A stretch of DNA of 64,000 bases from Runella limosa DSM 17973 (GCF_000482465.1 NZ_AXVJ01000044.1:62001-126000), one strand, 5' to 3'. Shown: positions 53,067 to 63,300, numbered from the stretch's first letter. Made by a program: numbers and translations. The notes: generated by a model not told the origin, from the letters alone.

Positions 53067-53495
53067 ATGCGGTTTACTTTTTTATGTGTGGCAATTGGGG
53101 TTGGGTTGGTTTCTTGCAAAGAGAAGGACCTCAACCTTTACTCCTATTGGCAATGTAACCAAGCCCAAAAACTTGATACGACCACCATTGCCAAAAAATT
53201 GAAAGGTTCGTGGTCGTGGACTAAACAGGATTGCGCTTTGTTGGGGAAGTTTAAGTATGCCGATAAAAAAATACGTGTGACCTTTCGCAGCAACCGTACT
53301 TTTTCAGTCACCGAAAATTCAACGACGCTGACCCAAGGCAACTGGAGGATAAAACAAGAAGACGGCAACTCATGGGGGCTCGCGATGTCATCGCCCAGTA
53401 CCTATTTATACGGTCGCATTCTATTTTGTGACAATCAAGTGGTGTTTAACCAAAGTTACATCGACGGCTGTGACAATGTTTTCAAAAAAGAGTAA
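53067..53495 (+). CDS. Small lipocalin-like lipoprotein
   Basis: A 142-residue protein with lipoprotein signal 'AIGVGLVSCKEKD' and a beta-rich body with 'LKGSWSWTKQDCALLGKF', 'VTFRSNRTFSVTE' and 'GNWRIKQEDG', a pattern of lipocalin-like (META/YkuD-unrelated) domains in Bacteroidota lipoproteins. It is similar in plan to the protein at 54922-55377. Function unknown. Confidence 0.7.
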   Translation: MRFTFLCVAIGVGLVSCKEKDLNLYSYWQCNQAQKLDTTTIAKKLKGSWSWTKQDCALLGKFKYADKKIRVTFRSNRTFSVTENSTTLTQGNWRIKQEDGNSWGLAMSSPSTYLYGRILFCDNQVVFNQSYIDGCDNVFKKE

Positions 53496-53688
53496 TAAGG
53501 TAAAGTATTCCCTCCTGCCGTCGCTCGCATCTTGCGACGGGGCGGCACGAGCCGTGATGACTAAGTCAGAAAGTTCCCCTATCGTAGTAGCTTACTTTTC
53601 TACCTGTGGCGTGCCAAGAGGAGCGCCATGAAGTTGCTTTTGCGGCGAACAAAGCGTATTTTCACCGCATATTTTGCGGCGAAAAACT
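53496..53688. other. Gap with a short GC-rich hairpin
   Basis: CCGTCGC-TCGCATCTT-GCGACGG near 53518-53540, and ACCGCATATTTTGCGG just before the fic start. No reading frame of note. Confidence 0.5.
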
Positions 53689-54822
53689 ATGTACATCCAC
53701 GAAAGAAACAATTGGACTGACTTTAGTTGGGACAATGGCAGGCTACTACCTCTTTTAGCTGCTGTAAGACATTTGCAGGGACGTTTACTTGGGCATATTG
53801 AGAGTTTAGGATTCGATTTGATTGAGCGAGCTACCTTAGAGTCTCTGATTCTAGAAGTTACTGATTCGTCCAAAATCGAAGGCGAATTTTTAAATACTGA
53901 ACTTGTTCGCTCATCTATTGCCCGAAAACTAGGCATTGAAAGTGCCGAATTTAGTAACATTCCCCGCAACATCGACGGCGTCGTGGATGTCCTTTTAGAT
54001 GCTACGCAAAATTATGACCAGCCTCTCTCTCAAGAACGACTTTTGGGTTGGCATCACTCGCTGTTTCAATCGGGATATAGTGGTTATACAAAAATTGATG
54101 TGGCGCGTTACCGTTCCACAGGGATGAAAGTAGTTTCGGGCACGTTTGGCAGAGAAAAAGTCCATTTTGAAGCGCCTACTGCCGAAAACGTGCCCCACGA
54201 AATGAGCCTATTTTTGGATTGGCTCAATAACGAAAGCACCTTAGACTTAGTCCTAAAATCCATCATAGCCCACTTTTGGTTTGTAACAATCCATCCTTTT
54301 GATGATGGTAACGGACGGTTAGCTAGGGACATAATGGACATGTTATTAGCTAGAAGTGATGGCAGTAAAATCCGCTTTTACAGCATTTCTAATCAGATTT
54401 TCAAAGAGCATAAACGATACAATGATATAATTGAAAAAACACAAAAAGGCACTGCTGACATCACTCCTTATATAGAATGGTTTCTCGGTTGTTTTGAGAG
54501 AGCACTTCTGTCGAGTGAGCAAAATTTAGAAGTTATTTTAGATAAAGCCCGCTTTTGGGAACAGCACAAATTCGTGGCCATTAATGACAGACAACGACTT
54601 GTGATTAATTATCTATATGACAATTACGACAAAGAAGTGGGCTTTTTAAGAACCTCTGTCTATGCTAAACTTACCAAATCTTCAAACGATACTGCATTAC
54701 GAGACTTACAAGATTTGGTCACTAAAAAGATGCTGAAAGCAGAAGATAGTGGTAAGAAGACAAAATACGTCATCATCAGTCCAAAAGGCATACGAATACC
54801 CAATCAGCAAATAGTGGTTTAA
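53689..54822 (+). CDS. Fic-domain AMPylation protein, class II (N-terminal inhibitory helix)
   Basis: I start at the ATG at 53689 (MYIHERNNWTDF); the frame upstream offers only TTG. The 377-residue protein has a DUF4172 N-terminal domain, the inhibitory motif S60-S-K-I-E64-G, and a complete Fic motif H202-PFDDGNGR210 in 'TIHPFDDGNGRLARDI', so it should transfer AMP (or another nucleotide part) to a target and be self-inhibited. A C-terminal winged-helix domain ('RQRLVINYLYDNYDKEVGFL', 'YAKLTKSSNDTALRDLQDLV') probably binds DNA. No FicA-like antitoxin is adjacent. Confidence 0.93.
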   Translation: MYIHERNNWTDFSWDNGRLLPLLAAVRHLQGRLLGHIESLGFDLIERATLESLILEVTDSSKIEGEFLNTELVRSSIARKLGIESAEFSNIPRNIDGVVDVLLDATQNYDQPLSQERLLGWHHSLFQSGYSGYTKIDVARYRSTGMKVVSGTFGREKVHFEAPTAENVPHEMSLFLDWLNNESTLDLVLKSIIAHFWFVTIHPFDDGNGRLARDIMDMLLARSDGSKIRFYSISNQIFKEHKRYNDIIEKTQKGTADITPYIEWFLGCFERALLSSEQNLEVILDKARFWEQHKFVAINDRQRLVINYLYDNYDKEVGFLRTSVYAKLTKSSNDTALRDLQDLVTKKMLKAEDSGKKTKYVIISPKGIRIPNQQIVV

Positions 54823-54921
54823 AGTTGTCGTCGTCTGTCGAAGAAAAGCGTCGCTCGTCTATTTGCGCTTGAGGGAGACAGAAACGTGTCGTTGTTTTGA
54901 ACAAAAAACAACACAACTCCC

Positions 54922-55377
54922 ATGAACACGCCTTTCAAATCCCTCGCTTTTGGTCTTCTTTTCGTTGCTTCCTTGGTTTCTTGCACCAAAGAACCCAGCT
55001 TACCCCCCAAAGAGCGTTTTTTGAGCGACAAACCGTGGTACGTCACGGCTTACACCGTCCAACTGGGCAGTCGCTACGAAGATAGGCTTTCGGCCACGCC
55101 CAATTGCCTCAGAGACGACATTTACGTTTTTACTCCTAAAAAACACTACGAATACAACGCTGGCGCAACCAAGTGCAATCCCAACGACCCACAAGTAATT
55201 CATACGGGAATTTGGTCGTTGAGCGAAGATGGAAGTACCCTCAAAATCAACATCAAAACGGGGGATTCGGGCTTGGGTTTGTACGAATATAAAGTCACTG
55301 AGCTATCCGAACACATGCTTCAACTCCAATACAACGACGGTGGCTTTGTGCATCGGCTGTTGTTTGAACATCCGTAA
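54922..55377 (+). CDS. Small lipocalin-like lipoprotein
   Basis: The 151-residue protein has the lipoprotein signal 'FVASLVSCTKEP' and a body of beta strands with 'PWYVTAYTVQLGSRYEDR', 'DDIYVFTPKKHYEYNAGATKC', 'TGIWSLSEDGSTLKINI' and 'LQYNDGG', the layout of lipocalin-like domain lipoproteins. It lies between fic and the Rpn-type gene. Two Cys (in 'PNCLRDD' and 'TKCNPND') may pair. Function unknown. Confidence 0.72.
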   Translation: MNTPFKSLAFGLLFVASLVSCTKEPSLPPKERFLSDKPWYVTAYTVQLGSRYEDRLSATPNCLRDDIYVFTPKKHYEYNAGATKCNPNDPQVIHTGIWSLSEDGSTLKINIKTGDSGLGLYEYKVTELSEHMLQLQYNDGGFVHRLLFEHP

Positions 55378-55563
55378 AATTTTCTCTTTTTTTGTGTAAC
55401 ATCTTCAACGACCCTCATTGCCTATTGAATAGAACACAAATTGTACCATGGATACGCAAACGTGCTTTGGATGGTTAGTCAAATAATCAACAAAGAGATA
55501 TTGCAGGTCCATTTGTATTTTATTTGATAAGTGCCTATTTTTCAGCCAAACACTGCTAATAAT

Positions 55564-56436
55564 ATGTCACTCAAAGAACGATATATCAATCCGTTTACCG
55601 ATTTTGGCTTCAAAAAGTTATTTGGCTCCGAGCTTAATAAAGACTTATTAATTGACTTTTTGAATGAAGTTGTTCTTCCCAATAATAAAAAGATCGCAGA
55701 GCTAAAATACAGTAAAAATGAGCATATTGGACAGACCGAATTAGACAGAAAGGCTATTTTTGACTTGTATTGTATCAGTTCTACTGGAGAGCGATTTATC
55801 GTTGAAATGCAAAAAGCCAAACAAAATTACTTCAAAGATAGAAGTGTATTTTATTCAACATTTCCAGTACAAGAACAAGCAGAAACAGGAGATTGGAATT
55901 ACCAACTAACTGCGATTTATACCGTAGGAATTCTTGATTTTACATTTAGTGATGAAGAATCTAGAAATAGCGTATCTTCCAAAGAAGTAAGGCATGAAGT
56001 AAAATTAAAAAACCAACATTGTGAAGTTTTTTACGATAAGTTGACATTTATTTACCTAGAAATGCCCCATTTTAATAAAAAAGAAGAAGAATTATCAACC
56101 ACATATGACAAATGGTTGTATGTATTAAAGTATCTTCCGCATTTTACTGATAGACCCAAAAGTTTGCAAGAACGAATCTTTCAACGACTTTTTGAAGCTG
56201 CTGAAATCGCCAAATTTACTTCCGAGGAGAAAGAATTATACGAAGAAAGCCTCAAATCGTATCGTGACTTAAAAAATGTCATAGATTCTGCATTTGATGA
56301 CGGCGTAATGAAGGAAAAAACAACCAATATTATCAAAGCCCTTCAACGGGGTAAATTAAGCGTTGCAGAAATTGCAGAAGATTTTAATACCACATCTGAC
56401 TTTGTTCTAAGGATCAAAAAAGACAGTAGTCTCTAA
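55564..56436 (+). CDS. Rpn-family recombination-promoting nuclease / putative transposase
   Basis: I start at the ATG at 55564 (MSLKERYINPFTDFGFKKLF); the frame upstream starts only at GTG. The 290-residue protein matches PD-(D/E)XK nuclease-family 'transposases' (Rpn/YhgA group): 'NPFTDFGFKKLFGSELNK', 'ELDRKAIFDLYC', active site 'GERFIVEMQKAKQNYF' (D...E-x-Q), and a C-terminal helical tail 'RGKLSVAEIAEDFNTTSDFV' with an HTH look. Such proteins stimulate recA-independent recombination and some act in phage defence. Confidence 0.9.
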   Translation: MSLKERYINPFTDFGFKKLFGSELNKDLLIDFLNEVVLPNNKKIAELKYSKNEHIGQTELDRKAIFDLYCISSTGERFIVEMQKAKQNYFKDRSVFYSTFPVQEQAETGDWNYQLTAIYTVGILDFTFSDEESRNSVSSKEVRHEVKLKNQHCEVFYDKLTFIYLEMPHFNKKEEELSTTYDKWLYVLKYLPHFTDRPKSLQERIFQRLFEAAEIAKFTSEEKELYEESLKSYRDLKNVIDSAFDDGVMKEKTTNIIKALQRGKLSVAEIAEDFNTTSDFVLRIKKDSSL

Positions 56437-56494
56437 GCCCCCTTTTTCAAGAAACTGCCAACCACTCCCCACTTTTCGCCTCAAAAACGAGTAA

Positions 56495-56544
56495 GGAAAG
56501 CCCTTTTTTGCCTTAGTACACTGTTTTCCACCAAAGGGCTTTCC
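56495..56544. repeat. 12-bp perfect inverted repeat directly upstream of rbsA-like gene
   Basis: GGAAAGCCCTTT (56495-56506) and AAAGGGCTTTCC (56533-56544) flank 26 bases; the right arm ends 5 bases before the ATG at 56550, so the hairpin or a bound protein would cover the ribosome site. Confidence 0.85.
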
Positions 56545-56549
56545 TCCTA

Positions 56550-58046
56550 ATGACCCGCCAACCTGACCAATTACTGCAAGTACGCAACCTTTCTAAGTCG
56601 TTTGTGGGCGTGAAGGCCCTCGACCAAGTCCAGCTCGACCTCAAAAAAGGCGAAGTCCATGCCGTCATGGGCGAAAACGGCGCAGGAAAGTCCACCTTCA
56701 TGAAAATTTTGATGGGACTACTCTCTCCCGATTCGGGGGAAATTTGGCTGGAAGGCGACGTACTAAAAAACGCCGACGTCAACGAAACCCTCAAACGCGG
56801 CATTTCGATGATTCACCAAGAAATGCTCGTAGTGCCCGAATTAACCGTTGCCCAAAACATTTTTTTAGGGCGAGAAAAAACCAATTGGCTCCCTTTTTGG
56901 CTCGACGACGCCCACACCAACGCCCAAGCCGAAGCCATTTTACAGCAAATGGGCGTGGACATTGCCCCCACTACCCTGCTCAAACACCTGAGCGTGGCCG
57001 AAATGCAAATGGTAGAAATCGCCAAGGCTATTTCCAACAACGCCAAGGTCATCATCATGGACGAGCCTACCTCGGCCATTTCGGACAAGGAAGTCGCGAC
57101 CTTGTTCAAAATCATCAAAGACTTAAAACAACAAGGCGTCGGAATCCTGTATATTTCGCACAAAATGGACGAGATTTTTCAGATTTCGGATACCATTACC
57201 GTCTTGCGTGATGGGCAATACATCGGAACTAAACCCGCTTCCGAACTCGACCAACCTACCTTGATTTCGATGATGGTGGGCCGCGAAATCACCAATCTTT
57301 TTCCCGAAATTGTCCCTTCCAAGGGCGAAGTAGTACTCTCGGTCAAACGACTCACACGCCAAGGCGTATTTTCTGACATCACGTTTGAGGTGCGCAAAGG
57401 CGAAGTTTTGGGTTTGGCAGGTTTGATGGGCGCGGGTCGGACGGAAGTAGCGCGGGCTATTTTTGGACTAGACCGTTATGATAATGGCGAAATTCAACTT
57501 AATGGGCAAACCATTCGCATCCATTCCCCCGCCGAAGCCATCGCCTTGGGCATTGGTTACGTCAGCGAAGACCGCAAAGGATTGGGCTTTATTCCTGCCA
57601 TGACTATTCAGGATAACATCACCCTTTCGAGCCTCTCGCAACACGCCAAAGCAGGCTGGGTGATGACCGACAGAGAAGCAAGCGTTGCCACACACATGAT
57701 GCAAAACCTGCGCATCAAAGCCACGGGCGCGGCCCAAAAAGTAAGCCATCTCAGCGGCGGGAACCAACAAAAAGTGGTTATCGCCAAGGTACTTCAGGCT
57801 GCTCCCGACGTAGTGATTCTGGACGAACCTACGCGGGGCATTGACATTGGGGCGAAGTTTGAAATTTATAAACTCATCAACGACCTAACGGCCCAAGGTA
57901 TCGCTGTCGTGATGATTTCGTCGGAATTGCCCGAGATTTTGGGACTTAGCCACCGAATACTGGTACTGTCGAAAGGTAAACAAACGGCATTGCTTGTCAG
58001 GGAAGAAGCTACGCAAGATGTGATTATGAAATATGCGATGCAGTAG
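56550..58046 (+). CDS. Sugar ABC transporter ATP-binding protein (RbsA type, two ABC domains)
   Basis: The 498-residue protein has two fused ATPase domains. First: 'GENGAGKSTF' (~38-47), 'LSVAEMQMVEIAKAI', 'VIIMDEPTSAI'. Second: degenerate 'GLMGAGRTEVARAIFG' P-loop, 'LSGGNQQKVVIAKVL', 'VVILDEPTRGIDIGAKFEIY'. This is the RbsA/MglA/XylG layout for import of monosaccharides. It drives the RbsC-like permease coded 27 bases downstream. Sugar ABC importers are uncommon in Bacteroidota, which mostly use symporters. Confidence 0.95.
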   Translation: MTRQPDQLLQVRNLSKSFVGVKALDQVQLDLKKGEVHAVMGENGAGKSTFMKILMGLLSPDSGEIWLEGDVLKNADVNETLKRGISMIHQEMLVVPELTVAQNIFLGREKTNWLPFWLDDAHTNAQAEAILQQMGVDIAPTTLLKHLSVAEMQMVEIAKAISNNAKVIIMDEPTSAISDKEVATLFKIIKDLKQQGVGILYISHKMDEIFQISDTITVLRDGQYIGTKPASELDQPTLISMMVGREITNLFPEIVPSKGEVVLSVKRLTRQGVFSDITFEVRKGEVLGLAGLMGAGRTEVARAIFGLDRYDNGEIQLNGQTIRIHSPAEAIALGIGYVSEDRKGLGFIPAMTIQDNITLSSLSQHAKAGWVMTDREASVATHMMQNLRIKATGAAQKVSHLSGGNQQKVVIAKVLQAAPDVVILDEPTRGIDIGAKFEIYKLINDLTAQGIAVVMISSELPEILGLSHRILVLSKGKQTALLVREEATQDVIMKYAMQ

Positions 58047-58073
58047 ATACCCCAAAACAGGAAACCAACAAAC

Positions 58074-59018
58074 ATGAATACACTTTTAACTCGTTCAAAA
58101 AACCTAGGCCAATACGGCATATTTGGGGCTTTTGTGGTGATTTGCTTGGGATTGGCAGTCATCAATCCGCAGTTTATGACCGTCTCCAACTGGACCATCA
58201 TCATCACCCAAGTATCCATCAATGCGCTTTTGGCCTTTGGGGTCACGTTTGTCATTATTACGGGTGGCATCGACCTTTCGTTGGGCTCGATGGTCGCCGT
58301 CACGGGCGTCGTGGCGGCTTCACTGGCGCATCCTGATACCTACCCCGTCATTGTTCCCATTGGCGTTGGCGTGCTTTCGGGTGTGGCCATGGGTGCGCTC
58401 AATGGGTTGGTGATTACCAAAAGCAAAGTCCCACCCTTCATCGTGACGCTGGGAATGATGACCATTGGCCGCGGTTTGGCCTTGATTTTGAGCAAAGGCC
58501 GCCCTATCTCTAACCTTTCCGATTCGTTCAATTTTATTGGCGGCGGAAGCGTTTTAGGGATTCCCTTTCCCATTCTCATTTTGGTCGTCTTTTTTATTCT
58601 TTGTACACTTCTTCTCAAAAAAACGGTGTTGGGACGGTATATTTACGCCGTTGGGGGAAACGAACAAGCGGCAACTGCGTCAGGGATTCGGGTCAACAAA
58701 GTCAAAATGGCCGTTTATACTTTGTGTGGCGGCTTGGCGGGTTTGGCGGGAATTCTGCTGACGGCCCGCATCACCACGGGACAGCCCAACGCAGGTGCAG
58801 GTTTCGAGCTCGACGCCATCGCAGCGGCCATTATTGGTGGCACAAGTACCTCGGGCGGAACAGGTACGATGACAGGAACGCTCATTGGTGCACTCTTGAT
58901 TGGCGTCATCAGCAACGGCCTCGACCTCCTCAATGTTACTTCCTATTATCAACAAGTAGTAATGGGTGCCATCATCATCGGCGCCGTGGTACTTGATAGT
59001 TGGAATCAGAAGAAGTAG
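58074..59018 (+). CDS. Sugar ABC transporter permease (RbsC type)
   Basis: A 314-residue inner-membrane protein with 8-10 helices and the family signatures 'LLAFGVTFVIITGGIDLSLGSM' (parts), 'PPFIVTLGMMTIGRG', 'GGNEQAATASGIRVNKVKM' and 'FELDAIAAAIIGGTSTSGG'. It forms the channel dimer for the RbsA-like ATPase and receives substrate from the RbsB-like protein. The most similar well-known transporters carry ribose, allose or galactose. Confidence 0.95.
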   Translation: MNTLLTRSKNLGQYGIFGAFVVICLGLAVINPQFMTVSNWTIIITQVSINALLAFGVTFVIITGGIDLSLGSMVAVTGVVAASLAHPDTYPVIVPIGVGVLSGVAMGALNGLVITKSKVPPFIVTLGMMTIGRGLALILSKGRPISNLSDSFNFIGGGSVLGIPFPILILVVFFILCTLLLKKTVLGRYIYAVGGNEQAATASGIRVNKVKMAVYTLCGGLAGLAGILLTARITTGQPNAGAGFELDAIAAAIIGGTSTSGGTGTMTGTLIGALLIGVISNGLDLLNVTSYYQQVVMGAIIIGAVVLDSWNQKK

Positions 59019-59161
59019 TTTGAGATTGTGGGTTTCGGGTTTTTATTTTATCTACTCTTTCCAATCGTCGATAGTAGCACACGGATGGGATGGATTAGAC
59101 ACGGTTTTTATGGATTTAAAAATGTTCGGGCATAGTAACTACATAAATTGACATAAAAGAA

Positions 59162-60100
59162 ATGAAACGTACATTAATCGGTTCGGCGCTTTGCGCATTA
59201 TTATTGGTAGGTTGCGGGCAAGGTAGCAGCGACAACAAAGAAGCCAGCGGAGACAAAAAAATTAAGATTGGGGTGACGATGCTCAGTATGCAAAATGAGT
59301 TTATCGTGAAAGTAAGCGACGAAATTGAGAAAAAAGCCCAAGAAATGGGCGTTGAACTCATTGTCGTTGACGCCGAGCGCTCGGCCCTCAAACAAGTAGA
59401 GCAAGTCGAAAGCTTCATTGCGCAGAAAGTCGATGCCATTATCATGAACCCTTGCGAAGTAGAAGCCAGTTCGCCCGCAGTGACCAAGGCATTGGCGGCC
59501 AAAATACCCATTGTCAATGTCAACTCAGAAACCAGTGCTGCCCCTAGTGCCTTTGTGGGCTCAGACGACGTAGAATCGGCGCGGATTGCGATGAATTTTA
59601 TTGCGGAAAAACTCGGCGGAAAAGGCAACATTCTGATGATGCACGGCTACATGGGACAAGCCGCCCAAATCAAACGTGAACAAGGCGCCCGCGAAATCCT
59701 GCAAAAGAACCCTAATTTAAAACTACTTGCCCACCAAACGGCCGAATGGGACCGCGCCAAGGCCATGTCGCTCATGGAAAACTGGATTCAGTCCTACGGG
59801 GCAAATGTCAATGCGGTTTTTGCCCAAAACGACGAAATGGGTATGGGTGCCGTGAATGCCCTGACGGCTGCTGGCATGAAAGACAAAGTAATTGTGGTCA
59901 GTATTGACGCCATTCCAGACGCGCTACAAGCCGTCAAAAAAGGAACGCTCAACGCAACTGTATTCCAAAACGCCGAACAGCAAGGTGCTAATGCCCTTGA
60001 AACGGCTGTTAAAATTGTAAAAGGGGAAAAATTCGAGAAACAAACCTTAATTCCCTTTCAGCTCGTGACCAAGGAAAACGTAGAAACGTTCTTAAAATAG
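59162..60100 (+). CDS. Sugar ABC transporter substrate-binding lipoprotein (RbsB type)
   Basis: The 312-residue protein has a lipoprotein signal ('ALCALLLVGCGQGSSD') and a type I periplasmic-binding fold (Peripla_BP_4): 'IKIGVTMLSMQNEFIVKVSD', 'QVESFIAQKVDAIIMNPCE', 'PIVNVNSET', 'FVGSDDVESARIAMNFIAEKL', 'VFAQNDEMGMGAVNALTAAG'. The 'NDEMG' and 'SDDVE' loops are normal ligand contacts for ribose/xylose/inositol-type binders. Lipid anchoring to the inner membrane is unusual for Gram-negative binding proteins but common in this phylum. Follows the permease after 143 bases. Confidence 0.93.
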   Translation: MKRTLIGSALCALLLVGCGQGSSDNKEASGDKKIKIGVTMLSMQNEFIVKVSDEIEKKAQEMGVELIVVDAERSALKQVEQVESFIAQKVDAIIMNPCEVEASSPAVTKALAAKIPIVNVNSETSAAPSAFVGSDDVESARIAMNFIAEKLGGKGNILMMHGYMGQAAQIKREQGAREILQKNPNLKLLAHQTAEWDRAKAMSLMENWIQSYGANVNAVFAQNDEMGMGAVNALTAAGMKDKVIVVSIDAIPDALQAVKKGTLNATVFQNAEQQGANALETAVKIVKGEKFEKQTLIPFQLVTKENVETFLK

Positions 60101-60205
60101 TACAGAAAAAGAAATATTTTTTAAAAACAAAATCACATTTTTTCAATCAACACCAATAGCTGAAAATTGGTAACTAACTGAAAAATACATATTTAATAAA
60201 ATCAG

Positions 60206-60247
60206 AAAAGGGGAAAACCATGCAAAATCGGTTTATCCCCTTTTTTT
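60206..60247 (+). terminator. Terminator of the sugar ABC transporter operon
   Basis: AAAAGGGGAAAACC-loop-GGTTTATCCCCTTTTTTT: 14-bp stem with one bulged A and a T-run, 106 bases after the rbsB-like stop. Confidence 0.85.
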
Positions 60248-60259
60248 ATACCAATGATA

Positions 60260-60304
60260 CAGGATTGCATAGGATAGTTCTCTCAGCCCTACAAAGCATA
60301 TTTG
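60260..60304 (+). promoter_or_regulatory. Composite promoter motif upstream of susC
   Basis: CAGG-N6-TAGGATAGT (60270-60278)-N19-ATATTTG (60298-60304), 106 bases from TAGGATAGT to the susC ATG. Same composite as 42064-42109. It lies just after the ABC operon terminator, so susCD has its own promoter. No gene is seen in the 60101-60383 gap. Confidence 0.55.
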
Positions 60305-60383
60305 TATAATGTCAGGGATTTATAGAATTATTTGAAGCCTTGATACCATTCTATTTATTTATAAACACTTAATTTTTTACACC

Positions 60384-63300
60384 ATGCAAAAAAAGTTTAT
60401 CCTACTTCAGGGTAGAGGCAACTTGTGTGTAGGCATCATTGCCTTACTATTACTTGTAGCTACCAGCTCATTTGCTCAAAACGCCATCAAGGGAAAAATC
60501 TCTGCCAAAGACGGAGAAAGTCTTGTTGGAGTAAACGTCGCCATCAAAGGTACTACCCGTGGTACCAACTCAGATGCCGACGGAAACTACAAACTTGACG
60601 TTCCCAACGGCTCCACCCTTGTATTCAGCTACATTGGGTACCTTACCAAAGAAGTGGCAGTAGGTTCACAAGCCACCATTAATGTGACACTCGAAACGAA
60701 TGACAAAATTCTGAGTGAGGTTGTCGTAGTGGGATACGGTAGCCAAACGAAAAAAGAAGTAACAGGAGCCGTTCAAACCATTTCTTCTAAAGAAATCAAA
60801 GACTTACCTGTATCACAGATTGGGCAGAAGCTCCAAGGACAAGTGGCGGGGGTTCAAATCAACCAAACAACGGGTAAGCCTGGGGTTGGGATGAACATTC
60901 GTATTCGTGGACAGCTTTCAGTATCGGGTGGTAGTGACCCACTTTATGTCGTTGATGGTTTCCCTATCACTGGAAATATTGGCGCACTTAACCCTGATGA
61001 AATTGAAGACATTTCGATTTTGAAAGATGCGGCTTCGACTTCATTGTACGGTTCGCGGGCTGCCAACGGGGTAGTGCTTATCACGACCAAAAGAGGTAAA
61101 AGCGGACAAACAAACGTGAGTTTCAACGTATTTACAGGAACGCAGGTAGTGCCTAAGAAAGGCCGTTTTGCAATGATGGATGCCGTTGAGTTTGCTCAGT
61201 TTAAGAAAGAACACTACGAAGACTCTAAACTTCCAGTGCCAGTTGAATTCCAAAATCCTTCTCAATATGAAGGCAAAAACAACGACTGGTATGATGCCCT
61301 CCTCCGCCGTGCACCAGTACAAAGCTACAATTTAACCCTAACTTCTAACAAAGACAAAGTAAGTACATCGCTTGTAGCTGGGGTATTTAATCAAGAAGGG
61401 GTTGTATTAAACACCAAATATCAGCGTTATTCACTCCGTTTGAACAGCGAGTACAAGGTTTCGGATAAAGTAACGATTGGGATGAATATTGCGCCTCAGT
61501 ACGTTTTTGATAACACTCCTCGTACGGATGGTGACCGTGGTACTGGTATTTTGTTCAACGCCATTCACACGTGGCCAATCATGCCTATTTATGATGAGAA
61601 AGGAGAGCTACCACTCTTCAATCGTTTCCCATCTAGCACAGGTAACATCTTTGCATATCCAAACTGGGTTCGTGCAGCGTATGAGTTGAAGAACGAAACA
61701 AAACAAACCAACATACTTTCTAACGCCTACATTTCGTACAGCCCTATCAAAGGCTTGACGTTGAAGTCGTCGATGAACGTAGAATTGCTTAATCAGAAGT
61801 TCTTCTTCTTCAACCCATCTACTGCAACGAGTGCCATCAACACTGCCGTACCTGTAACGGCCGTTTCGATTCGTCAATCCACAGATAACTTTGGCTGGTT
61901 GAACGAAAACTTGGCTACTTATTCTAAGTCATTCAACGACCACAACTTTGAACTTTTGGCAGGTTATACCAACCAAAGCTTCCGCAGTGAGTCGAGCCGT
62001 ATCCAAGCCGACACTTACTCGGACGACCGCCTTCCAACAATCCAAGGAGCAATCAACATCGCACGTGGTGGTACCAACAGCAACGTACAAGAATGGAGAC
62101 TTACTTCATTGCTTTCACGTCTGACTTATAACTACAAAGGCAAATACCTCTTCACTGCTTCTATTCGTCGCGATGGTTCTTCTCGTTTTGGTTCAAACAA
62201 CCGCTGGGGTACTTTCCCATCATTATCAGCAGGATGGGTTGTTTCGGATGAAGATTTCATGAAAAATTTCGACAAAATCTCGTTTGCTAAAGTAAGAGCA
62301 AGTATCGGTGTAACAGGTAACAACAACATTGGTAACTACACACAGTATGCCCTTATCAACAACACCGTAAACGCAGTTTTTGGAAGCAACGTAGCCCCAG
62401 GTGCAGCGGTAACATCACTTGCTAATGCCAATCTTGGATGGGAAACAACCCGCCAAATCGACTTAGGATTTGACATTGGTTTCCTTAACGACCGCTTCCA
62501 ATTAACCTACGACTACTATACCAAAAATACAACCAACTTGTTGTATGCCGTTCAGATTCCACAGGAATCAGGCTTTGGCAACTTCAATGACAACATTGGT
62601 GAGATTAAGTTTTGGGGCCATGAAATCTCGCTTAACACGCGTATTCTTAGCACAAGCAAGCTCAAGTGGAACGTAAATGGTAACATTTCTTTCAACCGTA
62701 ACAAAGTACTTGCCTTGGCTGATGGTATTGACCGTGTGTATGGTCTGCACCACATCACTCGCGTTGGTTATCCTTTTGGTCAATTCTACGGCCACCAAGC
62801 AAATGGTGTTTATCAGAATGCAGAAGACCTCAAAAACTCTCCTATCGTTCCTGGACGTTCTTTCGTAGGAACCATCAAATTGGTTGACATCAACGGTGAT
62901 GGTGTAATTACCAACGGTGGCGACAAAGACGACCGTACCATTTTGGGTAATCCATTCCCAACATTTACCTACGGAGTTACCACTAATTTAACGTACGGAG
63001 ACTTTGATTTCAGTGTGGTAGGTTCAGGTTCACAAGGCAACCAACTATGGGTTCGTCACTTGTACAGCACTGCTAACCTTGATGGGGTATTTAACCTACA
63101 CGAAGAAGTTAAATACCGTTGGCGCTCAGAAGCTAACCCTGGCAAAGGGTTCTACGGAACAACCGTAGGTGGTGGTACAGTGACGGGTATCGAACGTGAC
63201 TGGCAAAATAGCCGTTTTGTGGCTGATGCGTCTTTCTTTACCATCAAAAACATCACGGTTGGTTACACCATCAACAAGCCAAACAAAGTGTTCCGTTCGG

